Assembly: GCF_014654785.1 (NCBI RefSeq)
Contig: NZ_BNBD01000003.1
Coordinates: 248,001 to 312,000, forward strand
Reading direction: 5' to 3'
Origin: Streptomyces mashuensis
GTDB taxonomy: Bacteria; Actinomycetota; Actinomycetes; Streptomycetales; Streptomycetaceae
Length of the DNA stretch: 64,000 nucleotides
The notes under the pieces: generated by a model
The model's input: only the letters and a program-made list of their open reading frames with translations
Told to the model about the DNA's origin: nothing
The model's database searches: none
Shown: positions 49,965 through 61,195 of the stretch, piece by piece
Position numbering within the stretch: the first letter of the stretch is position 1
How the letters are laid out: the number at the start of each line of letters is the position of its first letter
Translations under genes and position numbers: made by a program

Positions 49965-50843
49965 CTAGCTGCTGCCCGTCTCCCGCTTCCGGCCCTCCCG
50001 GGCCTCCCGTTCGGCCGTGGACTCCGTCCCCGGCTCCGGGCCGCTCCCCCGCACATGGCCCTCGATCTCCTCGGGCACGGCCAGGTCGTCGGCCACGATC
50101 GCGCGGCTGTGCGGCGGGTGCGTGACCAGGTGCGCGCAGGCCGCCAGGACCGCCCCCACCAGCGGGGCGATGATGAACAGCCACAGCTGCGACAGGGCCG
50201 CGCCGCCCGCGAAGAGCGCGGGCCCCAGGCTCCGGGCCGGGTTCACGGACGTGCCCGTGAGCGGAACGCCCACGATGTGCACGACCGCCAGCGCCAGGCC
50301 GATGGCCAGGCCCTGGAACCCCACCACGGCGACCCGGTGGGTCACCGACAGCACCACGAAGACCAGCAGGAACGTGAGCACGACCTCCGCGAGGAAGGCG
50401 CCGCCCGTGGTCAGGTGCACCGCCGAGCGGTCGCCGTAGCCGTTGCTGCCGAAGGCGCCCTCCGTCTTGAGCCCCGGCACCTGCTTGGCCAGCACGAAGA
50501 GCACCGCGGCACCGAGGATGCCGCCGAGCAGCTGCGCGATCCAGTACTCGATCGCCGTGGTCACCGAGATCCGGCGCTGCAACAGCATCCCCAGCGTCAC
50601 CGCCGGGTTGACGTGGCAGCCCGAGATCGGGCCCAGGGCGTACGCCAGGGCCAGAAGGGTGAATCCGAAGGCGAGCGCGATGCCCAGTACGCCGATGAAA
50701 TCGGCGGCCAGGGCCACCGAACCCACGGCGAAGAAGACGAGGGCCGCGGTGCCGATGAACTCGGCGGCGATGCTCCTCGTCGTGACCGGATCGAGGCGGG
50801 ACCACGCCTGCCGTACGTCATTCCAGTCCTTCAGGCCGTCCAT
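49965..50843 (-). CDS. MIP-family aquaporin/glycerol channel
   Basis: The 292-residue protein has six membrane segments plus two re-entrant loops with NPA motifs at 79-81 (HVNPAVT) and 201-203 (SVNPARS). The Arg after the second NPA is the selectivity-filter Arg. It conducts water or small neutral solutes. A hydrophilic Glu/Arg-rich C-terminal tail of about 50 residues follows. ATG 50843 has TGGAGGACGCC upstream; a further start 13 codons upstream is possible. Confidence 0.92.
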   Translation of the reverse strand: MDGLKDWNDVRQAWSRLDPVTTRSIAAEFIGTAALVFFAVGSVALAADFIGVLGIALAFGFTLLALAYALGPISGCHVNPAVTLGMLLQRRISVTTAIEYWIAQLLGGILGAAVLFVLAKQVPGLKTEGAFGSNGYGDRSAVHLTTGGAFLAEVVLTFLLVFVVLSVTHRVAVVGFQGLAIGLALAVVHIVGVPLTGTSVNPARSLGPALFAGGAALSQLWLFIIAPLVGAVLAACAHLVTHPPHSRAIVADDLAVPEEIEGHVRGSGPEPGTESTAEREAREGRKRETGSS

Positions 50844-50941
50844 GGCGTCCTCCAGAGGATCTCGTGGAACGTCCTCCGGCATTGTCGGACGATCCGCCTC
50901 CGGGCGCCTGTCAGCGGCCTGCCGCCTGCTCGGCGGGGTGC

Positions 50942-51679
50942 TCAGCGGCTGAAGAGCGGCTCCCCCGCCGTGCCCGCCGCGTCCGCCGGCAGCAGCGCCA
51001 GGTCCAGGCCGCGAACGAGCCGGGCCCGCAGCACCTCGTCGGCCGCCAGCGCCTCGGCGACGCGCCGCACCACCTCGGCCACGGCGTGCCCGCCGGCCAC
51101 GGCGAGCGCCAGGGTGCCGTCCGCCTCGGCGGAGGGTGCCAGGTGGGCGCGGAGCACACCGGGCTCGGCGGCCAGGACGGCCCGCAGCGCGTCGGTGACG
51201 GCGGGGTCGGCCAGCGGGTCGGCGGTCTGCCGGCCCTCGGCGAGGGCGAGCAGCGCGGGGCCGGTGAGCGGGTACGTCACGGGCCCGGCCAGGTCCAGCA
51301 CGACGGTGCCGGCCTGCTCGTGCGCGGCGGCCTGGAGCGCCTGGTGCAGCGGTACGGCCACGGGGCGGGCGTCGGCGCGCCAGCGCTTCAGCGTCTCCAT
51401 GGACGTGAAGGCGGGCAGGGCGCGCCGGCCGTCGGGCGCCTGGAGGGTGGGCACGGCCATGTCGCTGGTCTTCTCGCGCTTCAGGCCGTCGGGCCCGGTC
51501 TCGACCTCGCCGAGCACGGCGACGACGGGGACGAGCAGCCGGGCGCCGCGCAGGGCGCGCAGGACGCCGTCCTCGGCGGCGGGGTCCTCCGCCCAGGCGG
51601 CGAGGGCCGCGGTGAGGGCGGGGTCGGCGGAGCCGTCGTCGTCGGCGAAACCGGGATCGGGGATGTTCTTCAGGGCCAC
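50942..51679 (-). CDS. SseB-like protein
   Basis: The 245-residue protein contains two SseB N-terminal-type domains: LRALRGARLLVPVVAVLGEVETGPDGLKREKTSDMAVPTLQAPDGRRALPAFTSMETLKRW, then a degenerate repeat from GPALLALAEGRQ to the end. SseB (enhanced serine sensitivity) has no firm biochemical role in actinobacteria. The start is GTG/ATG 51679, 9 bp from the preceding amidase stop, so probably in that operon. Confidence 0.85.
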   Translation of the reverse strand: MALKNIPDPGFADDDGSADPALTAALAAWAEDPAAEDGVLRALRGARLLVPVVAVLGEVETGPDGLKREKTSDMAVPTLQAPDGRRALPAFTSMETLKRWRADARPVAVPLHQALQAAAHEQAGTVVLDLAGPVTYPLTGPALLALAEGRQTADPLADPAVTDALRAVLAAEPGVLRAHLAPSAEADGTLALAVAGGHAVAEVVRRVAEALAADEVLRARLVRGLDLALLPADAAGTAGEPLFSR

Positions 51680-51688
51680 GCGGCGAGC

Positions 51689-52489
51689 CTAGCCGGGTAT
51701 CGCCGGGCCGGTTCGCCCCGCCCCCCGGCAGCGTCCGGCCGCCGCTTCCACCAGCGCCCGGCCCGGGCCGGGGTCCGTGCCCGCCTCCGGGTGCCACTGG
51801 ATGCCCAGCGCGAAGCCGTCGTGCGCCACGTACTCCAGCGCCTCGGCCGTCCCGTCCTCCGCGTGGGCCGAGACGCGCAGGCCCTCGCCGAGGCGGTCCA
51901 CCGCCTGGTGGTGGTGCGTGGCCACCGGTCGCGGGTGCGGGCCCAGCAGGCGGGCGGTCAGCGATCCCGGCACAGGTGTGACGGTGTGGTCGGTGAACGT
52001 TCCGGCCTTGGGGTTGTGGCCGTCGTGGCCCACCACGTCCGGCAGGTGCTGCACGAGCGTCCCGCCCGCGTGCACGTTCATCAGCTGCATCCCCCGGCAC
52101 ACGCCCAGCACCGGTACGCGCTGGTCGAGCGCCGCCGCCAGCAGGGCGAGCTCCCAGCGGTCGCGCTCCGGGACGGGGCGGCCCGTACGGGGGTGGGGCG
52201 GCGCCCCGTACAGGGCGGGGTCGAGGTCGTCGCCGCCGGCCAGCAGCAGCCCGTCGAGCCGGCGCACGGTCTCCGCGGCCGCCGTGGCCGCCGCGGCCGC
52301 CGCGGCCGTCGTGGAGCCGTCCGGCGGGAGCATCACCGCCAGGCCGCCCGCCGCCTGCACGTAGGCGGGGTAGGAGGCTGGGAGGAGCGCCGCGGGCAGG
52401 TCCCAGGCCACGCCCCAGCGGGCCTGCGTCCAGTACGTGGAGATGCCGATCAGGGGCCGTGCGCCGGCCGCCGTGGTCGCCGTGGTCAC
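51689..52489 (-). CDS. Gamma-glutamyl-GABA hydrolase-like class-I amidotransferase (PuuD family)
   Basis: The 266-residue peptidase-C26 enzyme has nucleophile Cys131 in GVCRGMQLMN, His233 and Glu235 in QWHPEAG, and THHHQAVDRLGEG, all typical of PuuD. PuuD releases glutamate from gamma-glutamyl amine catabolites. Next to the gamma-glutamylamine ligase and dehydrogenases it fits the final deglutamylation step. The GTG start lies a few bases from the permease stop. Confidence 0.87.
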   Translation of the reverse strand: MTTATTAAGARPLIGISTYWTQARWGVAWDLPAALLPASYPAYVQAAGGLAVMLPPDGSTTAAAAAAATAAAETVRRLDGLLLAGGDDLDPALYGAPPHPRTGRPVPERDRWELALLAAALDQRVPVLGVCRGMQLMNVHAGGTLVQHLPDVVGHDGHNPKAGTFTDHTVTPVPGSLTARLLGPHPRPVATHHHQAVDRLGEGLRVSAHAEDGTAEALEYVAHDGFALGIQWHPEAGTDPGPGRALVEAAAGRCRGAGRTGPAIPG

Positions 52490-52493
52490 CGTC

Positions 52494-53956
52494 TCATCCT
52501 TCCAGTTCCGCTTCGGCCGCGGCCAGGGCCGCGAACTCCTCCTCGGGCGCGCTCGCCACGAGCCGGTGCCGGCTCCACAGCGCGAAATACGTCGCGGCCA
52601 CGGCGTACACGCCGAGCGTCACCAGGGCCGCCGTGACGTCGACCAGGAACGTGGCCACCAGCGCGGCGCAGGCCAGGACGAAGGCGACGGCGGAGGTGAG
52701 GGCGCCGCCGGGGGTGCGGTAGGGGCGGGGCAGGCCGGGTTCGCGGCGGCGCAGCACGATGTGGGAGAGCGACATCAGGGCGTAGGAGATGGTGGCGCCG
52801 AACACCGCGACGTTCAGCATGCGCGCCCCGTCGCCGCTCGTCGCGGCCAGGACGAAGCCGAGGGCGCCGGGCACGAGCAGCCCGGTCCAGGGGGCCTTGC
52901 GGCGGCTGGTGAGGGAGAGGAAGCGCGGCAGGTAGCCGGCGCGGGAGAGCGCGAACAACTGCCGGGAGCCGGCGTAGATGAGGGAGAAGAAGGACGCCAC
53001 CAGGCCCGCGAGCCCCGCGTAGTTGACGATGCGGCCGGCGGTGGTGGGGTGCCCGCCGGGTTCGAGGGCCTCCACCAGGGGGTTGCCGGACTCGCGCAGC
53101 CCTGCGGCGCCGCCGGCGCCGGTGGCGGCGACGAAGGTGAGCAGGGCCAGCAGCAGCAGGACGCCCAGCGCGGCGGCCATGGCCCGGGGCAGGCTGCGGG
53201 CGGGGTCGCGGGCCTCCTCGGCGGCGAGCGGCACGCCCTCGACGCCGAGGAAGAACCACATCCCGAAGGGGAACGCCGACCAGATGCCCAGCAGCCCGAA
53301 CGGCAGCCAGGAGGAGGCGCCGAGGGCGTGCGGGTCGGGCGGCAGGTCGTGCAGGCGGGCGGGGTCGAAGCGGGTGAGGGCGGCCGCGGCGAAGACGACG
53401 AGCGCGGCGACGGCGATCCCGGTGACGACGAAGCTAACCGCAGGGCCTCGCCGACGCCCCAGAGGTGGATGCCGATGAAGAGGGTGAAGCAGGCGAGGAG
53501 CACCGGCCAGGAGGAGGTGAGGCCGAACAGGTGCAGGGAGGCGACGTAGTCGCCGATGAACAGGGCGATGGCGGCGGGCGCGAGCACGTACTCGACGAGG
53601 ATGGCGGTGCCGGTGAGGAAGCCGCCCCAGGGGCCGAGGGCGCGGCGGGCGAAGCCGTAGCCGCCGCCCGCGGTGGGCAGGATCGCGGCGAGCTCGGCGA
53701 GGGAGAAGACCAGGCAGGTGTACATCAGGGCCATGAGCGCGGCGGCGACGGCGAGGCCGCCGAAGCCGCCGTGCGCGAGGCCGAAGTTCCAGCCGGAGAA
53801 GTCGCCGGAGACGACATAGGCCACGCCCAGGCCGGCCAGGAGCAGCGGTCCGGCGGTGCCGCGGCGCAGGGTGCGGCGTTCGAGGTACGCGGCATCGGGA
53901 GTGCCGGGAGGGTCGGCGGGAGGATCCGTGGTGGCATCGGGGGCGGGATCGGCCAT
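52494..53956 (-). pseudogene. APC-family amino acid/amine permease, frameshifted
   Basis: From ATG 53956 (CAGGAG upstream) the frame encodes the N-terminal third of an APC permease: TAGPLLLAGLGVAYVVSGDFSGWNFG, LPTAGGGYGFARRALGPWGGFLTG, and four or five membrane helices through HLWGVGEALRL. At about 53434-53438 one base is missing, and the rest continues in another frame with VTGIAVAALVVFAAAALTR, MWFFLGVEGVPLAAEEARDPARSLP and further helices to 52494. If joined the product has about 487 residues, normal for ethanolamine/amino-acid permeases. The gene is intact apart from this indel, so a sequencing error is possible. Confidence 0.8.
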
Positions 53957-54097
53957 GGGGACTCCTGGGCCGGGGCGCGGGACGGCGCCCGGAAGGCAAA
54001 GGTTGTGGCCGACACCTTTGCCCGACCGGCGTGCGGAAGGCAACCCCTCTGCGTAAAAGGCCGGTTAACCGGCCCCGCCGTCGTCCCCCGGCCGCCC

Positions 54098-54820
54098 TTA
54101 CGTCAGGAAGCCGCGCAGCAGTGCGGCCGTGCCGAGGCAGTGTTCGCGCATCACGGCGCGCGCGGCCTCCGCGTCGCCCTCCAGGACGGCTTCCACCAGG
54201 GCGGTGTGCTGGCGCTGGGAGTGCTCCAGGTTGCGGACGAGCAGGGGGATGCGGTCGAGCAGGTCGTTGACGGTGGCGCGGACGGCGGCGTAGCGCGCGG
54301 CGAGCGAGGGGGAGCCCGAGAGTTCGGCCAGGGTGAGGTGGAGCCGGGTGTCCTGGCGGCGGTAGTCGGCGAGTGGCGCGTCGTGCGTGGCGGCCAGTGC
54401 GGCCCGCAGCCGTCCGGCCCCGGCGTCGTCGAGGCCGTGTTCGGCGCACAGGCCGGCGGCGCCCACCTCCAGCACCTCGCGGAAGCGCAGGGTGTCCTCG
54501 ACGTCGACGGCCGCGACGCGGCGGCGCAGTTCCTCCTGCGCGGGCCCGGCGCCGCCGGGCAGGACGAAGGTGCCGCCGTAGCGGCCGCGCCGGCTCTCCA
54601 CGAGGCCGTGGTCGTGCAGCACCTTCAGCACGTCGCGCAGGGTGACCCGGCTGATGTGCAGCCGTTCGGCCAGTTCCCGTTCGGGCGGCAGCCGTTCGCC
54701 CTCGGCGACCAGGCCCAGCCGGAGCACCTGGAGGATGCGTTCCAGGGCCTCCTCGAAGCCGTTGTCCGCGCGGACGGGCCGCAGTACCGGCGCGAGCCGG
54801 TCCGCCGCTTCCTCGTTCAC
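54098..54820 (-). CDS. FadR/GntR-family regulator of the amine locus
   Basis: The 240-residue protein has an N-terminal winged HTH (EGERLPPERELAERLHISRVTLRDVLKVLHDHGLVESRRGRYGGTFV) and an FCD (FadR C-terminal) helical ligand domain with metal-binding-type His/Asp residues (DTRLHLTLAELSG, EHSQRQHTALVEAVLEGDAEAARAVMREH). The GTG at 54820 has AAGGGGGTG upstream. It is divergent from the glutamine-synthetase-like gene across 78 bp and most likely represses it and the permease operon until the amine or its gamma-glutamyl derivative appears. Confidence 0.87.
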   Translation of the reverse strand: MNEEAADRLAPVLRPVRADNGFEEALERILQVLRLGLVAEGERLPPERELAERLHISRVTLRDVLKVLHDHGLVESRRGRYGGTFVLPGGAGPAQEELRRRVAAVDVEDTLRFREVLEVGAAGLCAEHGLDDAGAGRLRAALAATHDAPLADYRRQDTRLHLTLAELSGSPSLAARYAAVRATVNDLLDRIPLLVRNLEHSQRQHTALVEAVLEGDAEAARAVMREHCLGTAALLRGFLT

Positions 54821-54898
54821 GGGGCGGCACCCCCTTCCCAATCAATGGTCTGCGGCCCTACCTTAAGACCTCCCGTCGTACCGACAGGAGGCACCACC

Positions 54899-56266
54899 GT
54901 GGCAGACCGCACGCCCCCGCTGGCCGTCGGCGAACTGCGCCGGCTCGTGGACACCGGGGAGATCGACACCGTCGTCCTGGCCTTCACCGACATGCAAGGA
55001 CGGCTCCAGGGAAAGCGGTTCGCCGCACGGTTCTTCCTCGACGACGTCCTGGAGCACGGCACGGAGGGCTGCTCGTACCTCCTGGCCGTGGACGCCGAGA
55101 TGAACACCGTCGACGGCTACGCCCTGGCCTCCTGGGACCGCGGCTACGGCGACTTCGCCCTGCACCCCGACCTCGCGTCCCTGCGCCGCACCCCCTGGAA
55201 CCCCGGCACCGCCCTCGTCACCGCCGACCTCGCCTGGCACGACGGCACGCCCGTGCACGCCTCGCCGCGCCAGATCCTGCGCCGCCAGCTCGACCGGCTC
55301 GCCGAGCGCGGCTGGACCGCGCACGTGGGCACCGAGCTGGAGTTCATGGTGTTCCGCACCAGCTACGAGGAGGCGTGGAACAGCGGCTACCGCGGCCTGA
55401 CCCCCGCCAACCAGTACAACGTCGACTACTCGGTCCTCGGCACCGGCCGCGTCGAGCCCCTGCTGCGCCGCATACGCAACGAGATGGGCGCGGCCGGCAT
55501 GACGGTGGAGTCCGCCAAGGGCGAGTGCAACCTCGGCCAGCACGAGATCACCTTCCGCTACGACGAGGCCCTCACCACCTGCGACCAGCACGCCGTCTAC
55601 AAGACCGGCGCCAAGGAGATCGCCGCCCAGGAGGGCATGGCCCTCACCTTCATGGCCAAGTACGACGAGCGCGAGGGCAACTCCTGCCACATCCACCTCT
55701 CGCTGCGCGACGAGGCCGGGCGGCCCGTGCTCGCCGACGAGCGGGACCCGTACGGGATGTCGGCGACGATGCGCCACTTCCTGGCCGGGCAGCTCGCCGC
55801 CCTGCCCGACCTCACCCTCCTCCACGCCCCCAACATCAACTCGTACAAGCGGTTCCGCCCCGGCTCCTTCGCGCCCACCGCCGTCGCCTGGGGGCCGGAC
55901 AACCGCACCTGCGCCCTGCGCGTGGTCGGCCGCGGCGCCGCCCACCGGCTGGAGAACCGGCTGCCCGGCGGCGACGTCAACCCCTACCTCGCCGTGGCCG
56001 GCATGATCGCCGCCGGCCTGCACGGCATCGACCACGGGCTCGAACTCCCGGCGCCCTGCACCGGCAACGCCTACGCCGCCGAGGAGACCCACGTACCGGC
56101 GACCCTGCGCGACGCCGCCGCCCTGTGGGCCGCCAGCCCCGTCGCCCGCGCGGCCTTCGGCGACGAGGTCGTCGACCACTACACCACCATGGCGCGCGTC
56201 GAGCAGGAGGCGTACGACGCCGCCGTCACCGACTGGGAGCGCTTCCGCTCCTTCGAGCGCATGTGA
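54899..56266 (+). CDS. glnA4: Glutamine synthetase-like gamma-glutamylamine ligase (GlnA4 type)
   Basis: The 455-residue class-I GS-fold enzyme has ATP/Glu-site motifs EFMVFRTSYEEAWNSGYRG, EVECNLGQHEI-type (VESAKGECNLGQHEITFRY) and GNSCHIHLSLRD, then APNINSYKRFRPGSFAPTAVAWGPDNRTCALRV and ENRLPGGDVNPYLA. This resembles GlnA4 (SCO1613), reported as a gamma-glutamylethanolamide synthetase, rather than true nitrogen-assimilating GlnA. GTG 54899 has CAGGAGG upstream. It heads an operon with ALDH and SDR genes. The amine substrate is inferred. Confidence 0.85.
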   Translation: MADRTPPLAVGELRRLVDTGEIDTVVLAFTDMQGRLQGKRFAARFFLDDVLEHGTEGCSYLLAVDAEMNTVDGYALASWDRGYGDFALHPDLASLRRTPWNPGTALVTADLAWHDGTPVHASPRQILRRQLDRLAERGWTAHVGTELEFMVFRTSYEEAWNSGYRGLTPANQYNVDYSVLGTGRVEPLLRRIRNEMGAAGMTVESAKGECNLGQHEITFRYDEALTTCDQHAVYKTGAKEIAAQEGMALTFMAKYDEREGNSCHIHLSLRDEAGRPVLADERDPYGMSATMRHFLAGQLAALPDLTLLHAPNINSYKRFRPGSFAPTAVAWGPDNRTCALRVVGRGAAHRLENRLPGGDVNPYLAVAGMIAAGLHGIDHGLELPAPCTGNAYAAEETHVPATLRDAAALWAASPVARAAFGDEVVDHYTTMARVEQEAYDAAVTDWERFRSFERM

Positions 56267-56276
56267 GGACCCCGCG

Positions 56277-57677
56277 TTGGACACGCTGCACACGCTGGAG
56301 GCGTCGGACGTCCCCGAGCCCCTGGAGATCCTGAACCCCGCGACGGAAGAGGTCGTCGCCACCGTCCCCACCACCCCGCCGCGCGACGTCGACGCCGCCG
56401 TCGCCCGCGCCGCCGCCGCGCAGGGCCCCTGGGCCGCCCTCTCCCCCGGCGACCGGGCCCGGCTGCTGCGCCGCTTCGCCGACGCCGTCGACGCGCACGC
56501 CGAGGAGCTGGCACAGCTGGAGGTCCGCGAGGCCGGCCACCCCGTGGGCAACGCCCGCTGGGAGGCGGGCAACGTCCGCGACCTGCTGGAGTACGCGGCC
56601 GGCGGCGTCGAACGGCTCGCCGGCCGCCAGATCCCCGTCCCCGGCGGGCTGGACGTCACCTTCCACGAACCGCTGGGCGTCGTCGCCGTCATCGCCCCGT
56701 GGAACTTCCCCATGCCCGTGGCCGCCTGGGGCTTCGCGCCCGCCCTGGCCGCCGGCAACGCCGTCCTCCTCAAACCCGCCGAGACCACCCCGCTCACCGC
56801 GCTGCGCCTGGCCGAACTGGCCCTGGCCGCCGGGCTGCCCGAGGGCCTGTTCCAGGTGCTGCCCGGCCGCGGGCCGGTCACCGGCGACGCCCTCGTCCGG
56901 CACCGCGGCGTGGCCAAGGTGGTCTTCACCGGCTCCACCGCCGTCGGCAAGCGCATCATGGCCGCCTGCGCGGACGACGTGAAGCGCGTGACCCTCGAAC
57001 TCGGCGGCAAGAGCCCCAACATCGTCTTCGCCGACGCCGACGTCGAGCGGGCCGCCGCGGCCGCCCCCGGCTCCTTCCTCGACAACACCGGCCAGGACTG
57101 CTGCGCCCGCAGCCGCATCCTGGTCCAGCGCCCGGTGTACGACCGCTTCCTGGAGCTCCTCGAACCCGCGGTGCTGGCCTTCACCGCCGGCGACCCCACC
57201 GACCCGGCAACGCGGATGGGCCCGCTGATCTCGGCCGCCCAGCGCGCCCGCGTCCGCTCGTACGTCCCGGAGGACGCCCCCGCCGCGATCCGCGGCGAGG
57301 CACCGGCCGGCAAGGGCTTCTGGTACCCGGCCACCGTCCTGGAGGGCCGCCCCGGGGACCGCGCCGCCGTGGAGGAGGTCTTCGGGCCCGTCGCCGTCGT
57401 CGTCCCCTTCGACGACGAGGCCGAGGCCGTACGCCTGGCCAACGCCACCGACTACGGGCTGTCCGGCTCGGTGTGGACCCGCGACGTGGGCCGCGCGCTG
57501 CGCGTCTCGCGGGCCGTCACCGCCGGCAACCTCTCCGTCAACTCCCACAGCAGCGTCCGCTACTGGACCCCCTTCGGCGGCTTCAAGCAGTCCGGCCTGG
57601 GCCGGGAGCTGGGCCCCGACGCGCTCGCCGCGTTCACCGAGACCAAGAACGTCTTCATCAGCACCGAGGAGGACTGA
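56277..57677 (+). CDS. Aldehyde dehydrogenase
   Basis: The 466-residue NAD(P)-dependent ALDH has the Glu241 motif TLELGGKSPN, the catalytic Cys275 (NTGQDCCARSR), APWNFPMPVA and FTGSTAVGKRI for cofactor binding. In this operon it should oxidise the gamma-glutamyl aldehyde to the acid. It begins with a TTG at 56277, ten bases after the glnA4 stop, with a weak GAGG; the first codons LEASDVPEPLEILNPATEE are normal for the family. Confidence 0.92.
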   Translation: MDTLHTLEASDVPEPLEILNPATEEVVATVPTTPPRDVDAAVARAAAAQGPWAALSPGDRARLLRRFADAVDAHAEELAQLEVREAGHPVGNARWEAGNVRDLLEYAAGGVERLAGRQIPVPGGLDVTFHEPLGVVAVIAPWNFPMPVAAWGFAPALAAGNAVLLKPAETTPLTALRLAELALAAGLPEGLFQVLPGRGPVTGDALVRHRGVAKVVFTGSTAVGKRIMAACADDVKRVTLELGGKSPNIVFADADVERAAAAAPGSFLDNTGQDCCARSRILVQRPVYDRFLELLEPAVLAFTAGDPTDPATRMGPLISAAQRARVRSYVPEDAPAAIRGEAPAGKGFWYPATVLEGRPGDRAAVEEVFGPVAVVVPFDDEAEAVRLANATDYGLSGSVWTRDVGRALRVSRAVTAGNLSVNSHSSVRYWTPFGGFKQSGLGRELGPDALAAFTETKNVFISTEED

Positions 57678-58460
57678 GTGACCGAGACCCCCGTCTGCCG
57701 CCGGCTCGTCGGCAGGACCGCCGTCATCACCGGCGCCGGCAGCGGCATCGGCCTGGCCACCGCCCGCCGGCTGGCCGCCGAGGGGGCGCACGTGGTGTGC
57801 GCCGACATCGACGAGAAGGCCGGCAAGGCCGCGGCCGAGGAGGTCGGCGGCCTGTTCGTACGGGCCGACGTCACCGACCCCGAGCAGGTCGAGGCGCTGT
57901 TCCGCACCGCCCACGACACCTACGGCTCCATCGACGTCTCCTTCCACAACGCCGGCATCTCGCCGCCCGACGACGACTCGATCCTGGAGACCGGCCTGGA
58001 GGCGTGGAAGCGCGTCCAGGAGGTCAACCTCACCTCCGTCTACCTGTGCTGCAAGGCTGTACTGCCCTACATGCGCCGCCAGGGCCGGGGCTCGATCGTG
58101 AACACCGCCTCCTTCGTCGCCGTCATGGGCGCGGCCACCTCGCAGATCAGCTACACCGCCTCCAAGGGCGGCGTGCTCGCCATGTCCCGCGAGCTGGGCG
58201 TGCAGTTCGCCCGCGAGGGCATCCGCGTCAACGCCCTGTGCCCCGGGCCCGTGAACACCCCGCTGCTCAAGGAGCTGTTCGCCAAGGACCCCGAGCGGGC
58301 CGCGCGCCGTCTGGTGCACGTGCCGGTGGGCCGCTTCGCCGAACCCGAGGAGATCGCCGCGGCCGTGGCGTTCCTCGCCAGCGACGACGCGTCCTTCGTC
58401 AACGCCGCCGAGTTCCTCGTCGACGGAGGCATCGCGGGCGCGTACGTCACCCCGCTGTAG
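57678..58460 (+). CDS. SDR-family oxidoreductase
   Basis: The 260-residue classical SDR has the cofactor motif TGAGSGIG (18-25), NAG (91-93), Ser145 and the Tyr159-x3-Lys163 catalytic pair (SYTASKGG). It starts GTG directly after the ALDH TGA, so coupling is strong. It could oxidise the hydroxy group of a gamma-glutamylethanolamide-type intermediate to the aldehyde used by the ALDH; the order of steps is inference. Confidence 0.9.
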   Translation: MTETPVCRRLVGRTAVITGAGSGIGLATARRLAAEGAHVVCADIDEKAGKAAAEEVGGLFVRADVTDPEQVEALFRTAHDTYGSIDVSFHNAGISPPDDDSILETGLEAWKRVQEVNLTSVYLCCKAVLPYMRRQGRGSIVNTASFVAVMGAATSQISYTASKGGVLAMSRELGVQFAREGIRVNALCPGPVNTPLLKELFAKDPERAARRLVHVPVGRFAEPEEIAAAVAFLASDDASFVNAAEFLVDGGIAGAYVTPL

Positions 58461-58550
58461 GGTCCATGATCGTAGAGCCGGGACCGGAGAGGCCGCAGTC
58501 GCCGGTCCGGTCCCGGCGCGGAACCACCGTCCACGCACCGAAGAGAGCCC

Positions 58551-59819
<1,269 letters not shown>

Positions 59820-59826
59820 GTCCGGC

Positions 59827-61014
59827 TCAGAGGAAGGCGTGCCCCTCGCCCCGGTACGTGGGCACCGTCTCCACCACCCGGTCGCCGTCGACCAGGTGCA
59901 GCGCCGCGAACCGTTCGCACAGCTCGCCCGCCTTCGCGTGCCGGAACCACACCCGGTCACCGATGAGCAGGTCGTCCGCGGGCGTGCCGAGCAGCGGTGT
60001 CTGCACCTCGCCGGCGCCCTCCTGCGGCGCCAGCCGCAGCCCCGCCGGCAGGTACGGCTGCGGCAGCCGGTCCCGGCCCGCCGCGCCCGAGGCGGGGTAG
60101 CCGCCGCCCAGCACCGTCACCACACCCAGGCCCGGGCGCCGCACCACCGGCAGCGCGAACAGCGCCGCCGGGCGGCCCCGGAAGGACCGGTAGTCGTCGA
60201 ACAGCCGCGGCACGTACAGCCCGGAGCCCGCCGCCACCTCCGTCACGGCGGGCTCCGCGGCGGTGTCCTGCACACTGCCCGTGCCGCCGCCGTTGACGAA
60301 CTCCAGCTCCGCCACGGACCGTACGGCCGCCACCGCCTCGGCACGCCGCGCCGCGAGCTGCCGCCGCGCCACCGACTGCACCAGCCGCACCGCCGCCGAC
60401 CGCACCGGACGGCCCGCCGGCGCGTCGCCCACGCCCGCCACGTGCGCCTCGTACGCCATCAGGCCCACCAGGCGCACGCCCGGCCGGCGCTCCACCGCCC
60501 GTGCCAGCTCCGCCAGCCGCTCCGCCTCGTACAGCGGCGACCGCAGGGCACCGACCCGTATGCGGCCGCCCAGCAGGCGCAGCGAGACGTCCAACTCCAG
60601 GCAGACCCGCACCTCTTCGCGCCCGGCGCGCGCCGTCTCCAGGAGCGCCAGCTGCGCCGGGTCGTCCACCATGACGGTGACGGCGCGGGCCGGCTTCGGG
60701 TCCGACGTCAGCTCGGCCAGCGCCGCACGGTCCGCCGTCGGGTAGGCGACGAGCACGTCCTCGACGCCGGAGCGCGCCAGCCACACGGCCTCCGGCAGCG
60801 TGTACGCCAGGACACCGGCGAAGCCGTCCCGCGCCAGCACCCGTTCCAGCAGGGCCCGGCACCGCACCGACTTGCTGGCCACCCGCACCGGTTTGCCGTG
60901 CGCCCGGCGCACGAGGTCCGCCGCGTTGGCGTCGAACGCCGCCAGGTCGACGACCGCCAGGGGGGCGTCGAGGTGGGCCGTGGCCCGGTCGTACCGTGCT
61001 CGCTCACCGGTCAT
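59827..61014 (-). CDS. Alanine racemase N-domain/D-threonine aldolase-like PLP protein
   Basis: The 395-residue protein has the alanine-racemase-type barrel start APLAVVDLAAFDANAADLVRRAHGKPVRVASKSVRCRALLERVL, with the Schiff-base Lys in RVASKSVRC. LAYTLPEAVWLARSGVEDVLVAYP, a D-serine/D-threonine-aldolase-like C-terminal domain (HAKAGELCERFAALHLVDGD) and a metal-type His in VWFRHAKAGE follow. It probably cleaves or racemises a D-amino acid; exact substrate unknown. ATG 61014; convergent with the HAD gene. Confidence 0.82.
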   Translation of the reverse strand: MTGERARYDRATAHLDAPLAVVDLAAFDANAADLVRRAHGKPVRVASKSVRCRALLERVLARDGFAGVLAYTLPEAVWLARSGVEDVLVAYPTADRAALAELTSDPKPARAVTVMVDDPAQLALLETARAGREEVRVCLELDVSLRLLGGRIRVGALRSPLYEAERLAELARAVERRPGVRLVGLMAYEAHVAGVGDAPAGRPVRSAAVRLVQSVARRQLAARRAEAVAAVRSVAELEFVNGGGTGSVQDTAAEPAVTEVAAGSGLYVPRLFDDYRSFRGRPAALFALPVVRRPGLGVVTVLGGGYPASGAAGRDRLPQPYLPAGLRLAPQEGAGEVQTPLLGTPADDLLIGDRVWFRHAKAGELCERFAALHLVDGDRVVETVPTYRGEGHAFL

Positions 61015-61195
61015 GGCGGGCAGCCTGCCAGAGCCGGGGCGTACGGGTGAAGGGGTCGTGCCCCGGTCGCGCCCCGGGCGAATGGCACCGGCCCTCCCGC
61101 GACCCGTAAAGTGGCGCGCACGCCGCGGCCCTTCGGACCCGTCCGCCCCGGGCCGCCGGCGGCACGGGCAGCAGGTTCGCGAGGGGGAGCGCAGG

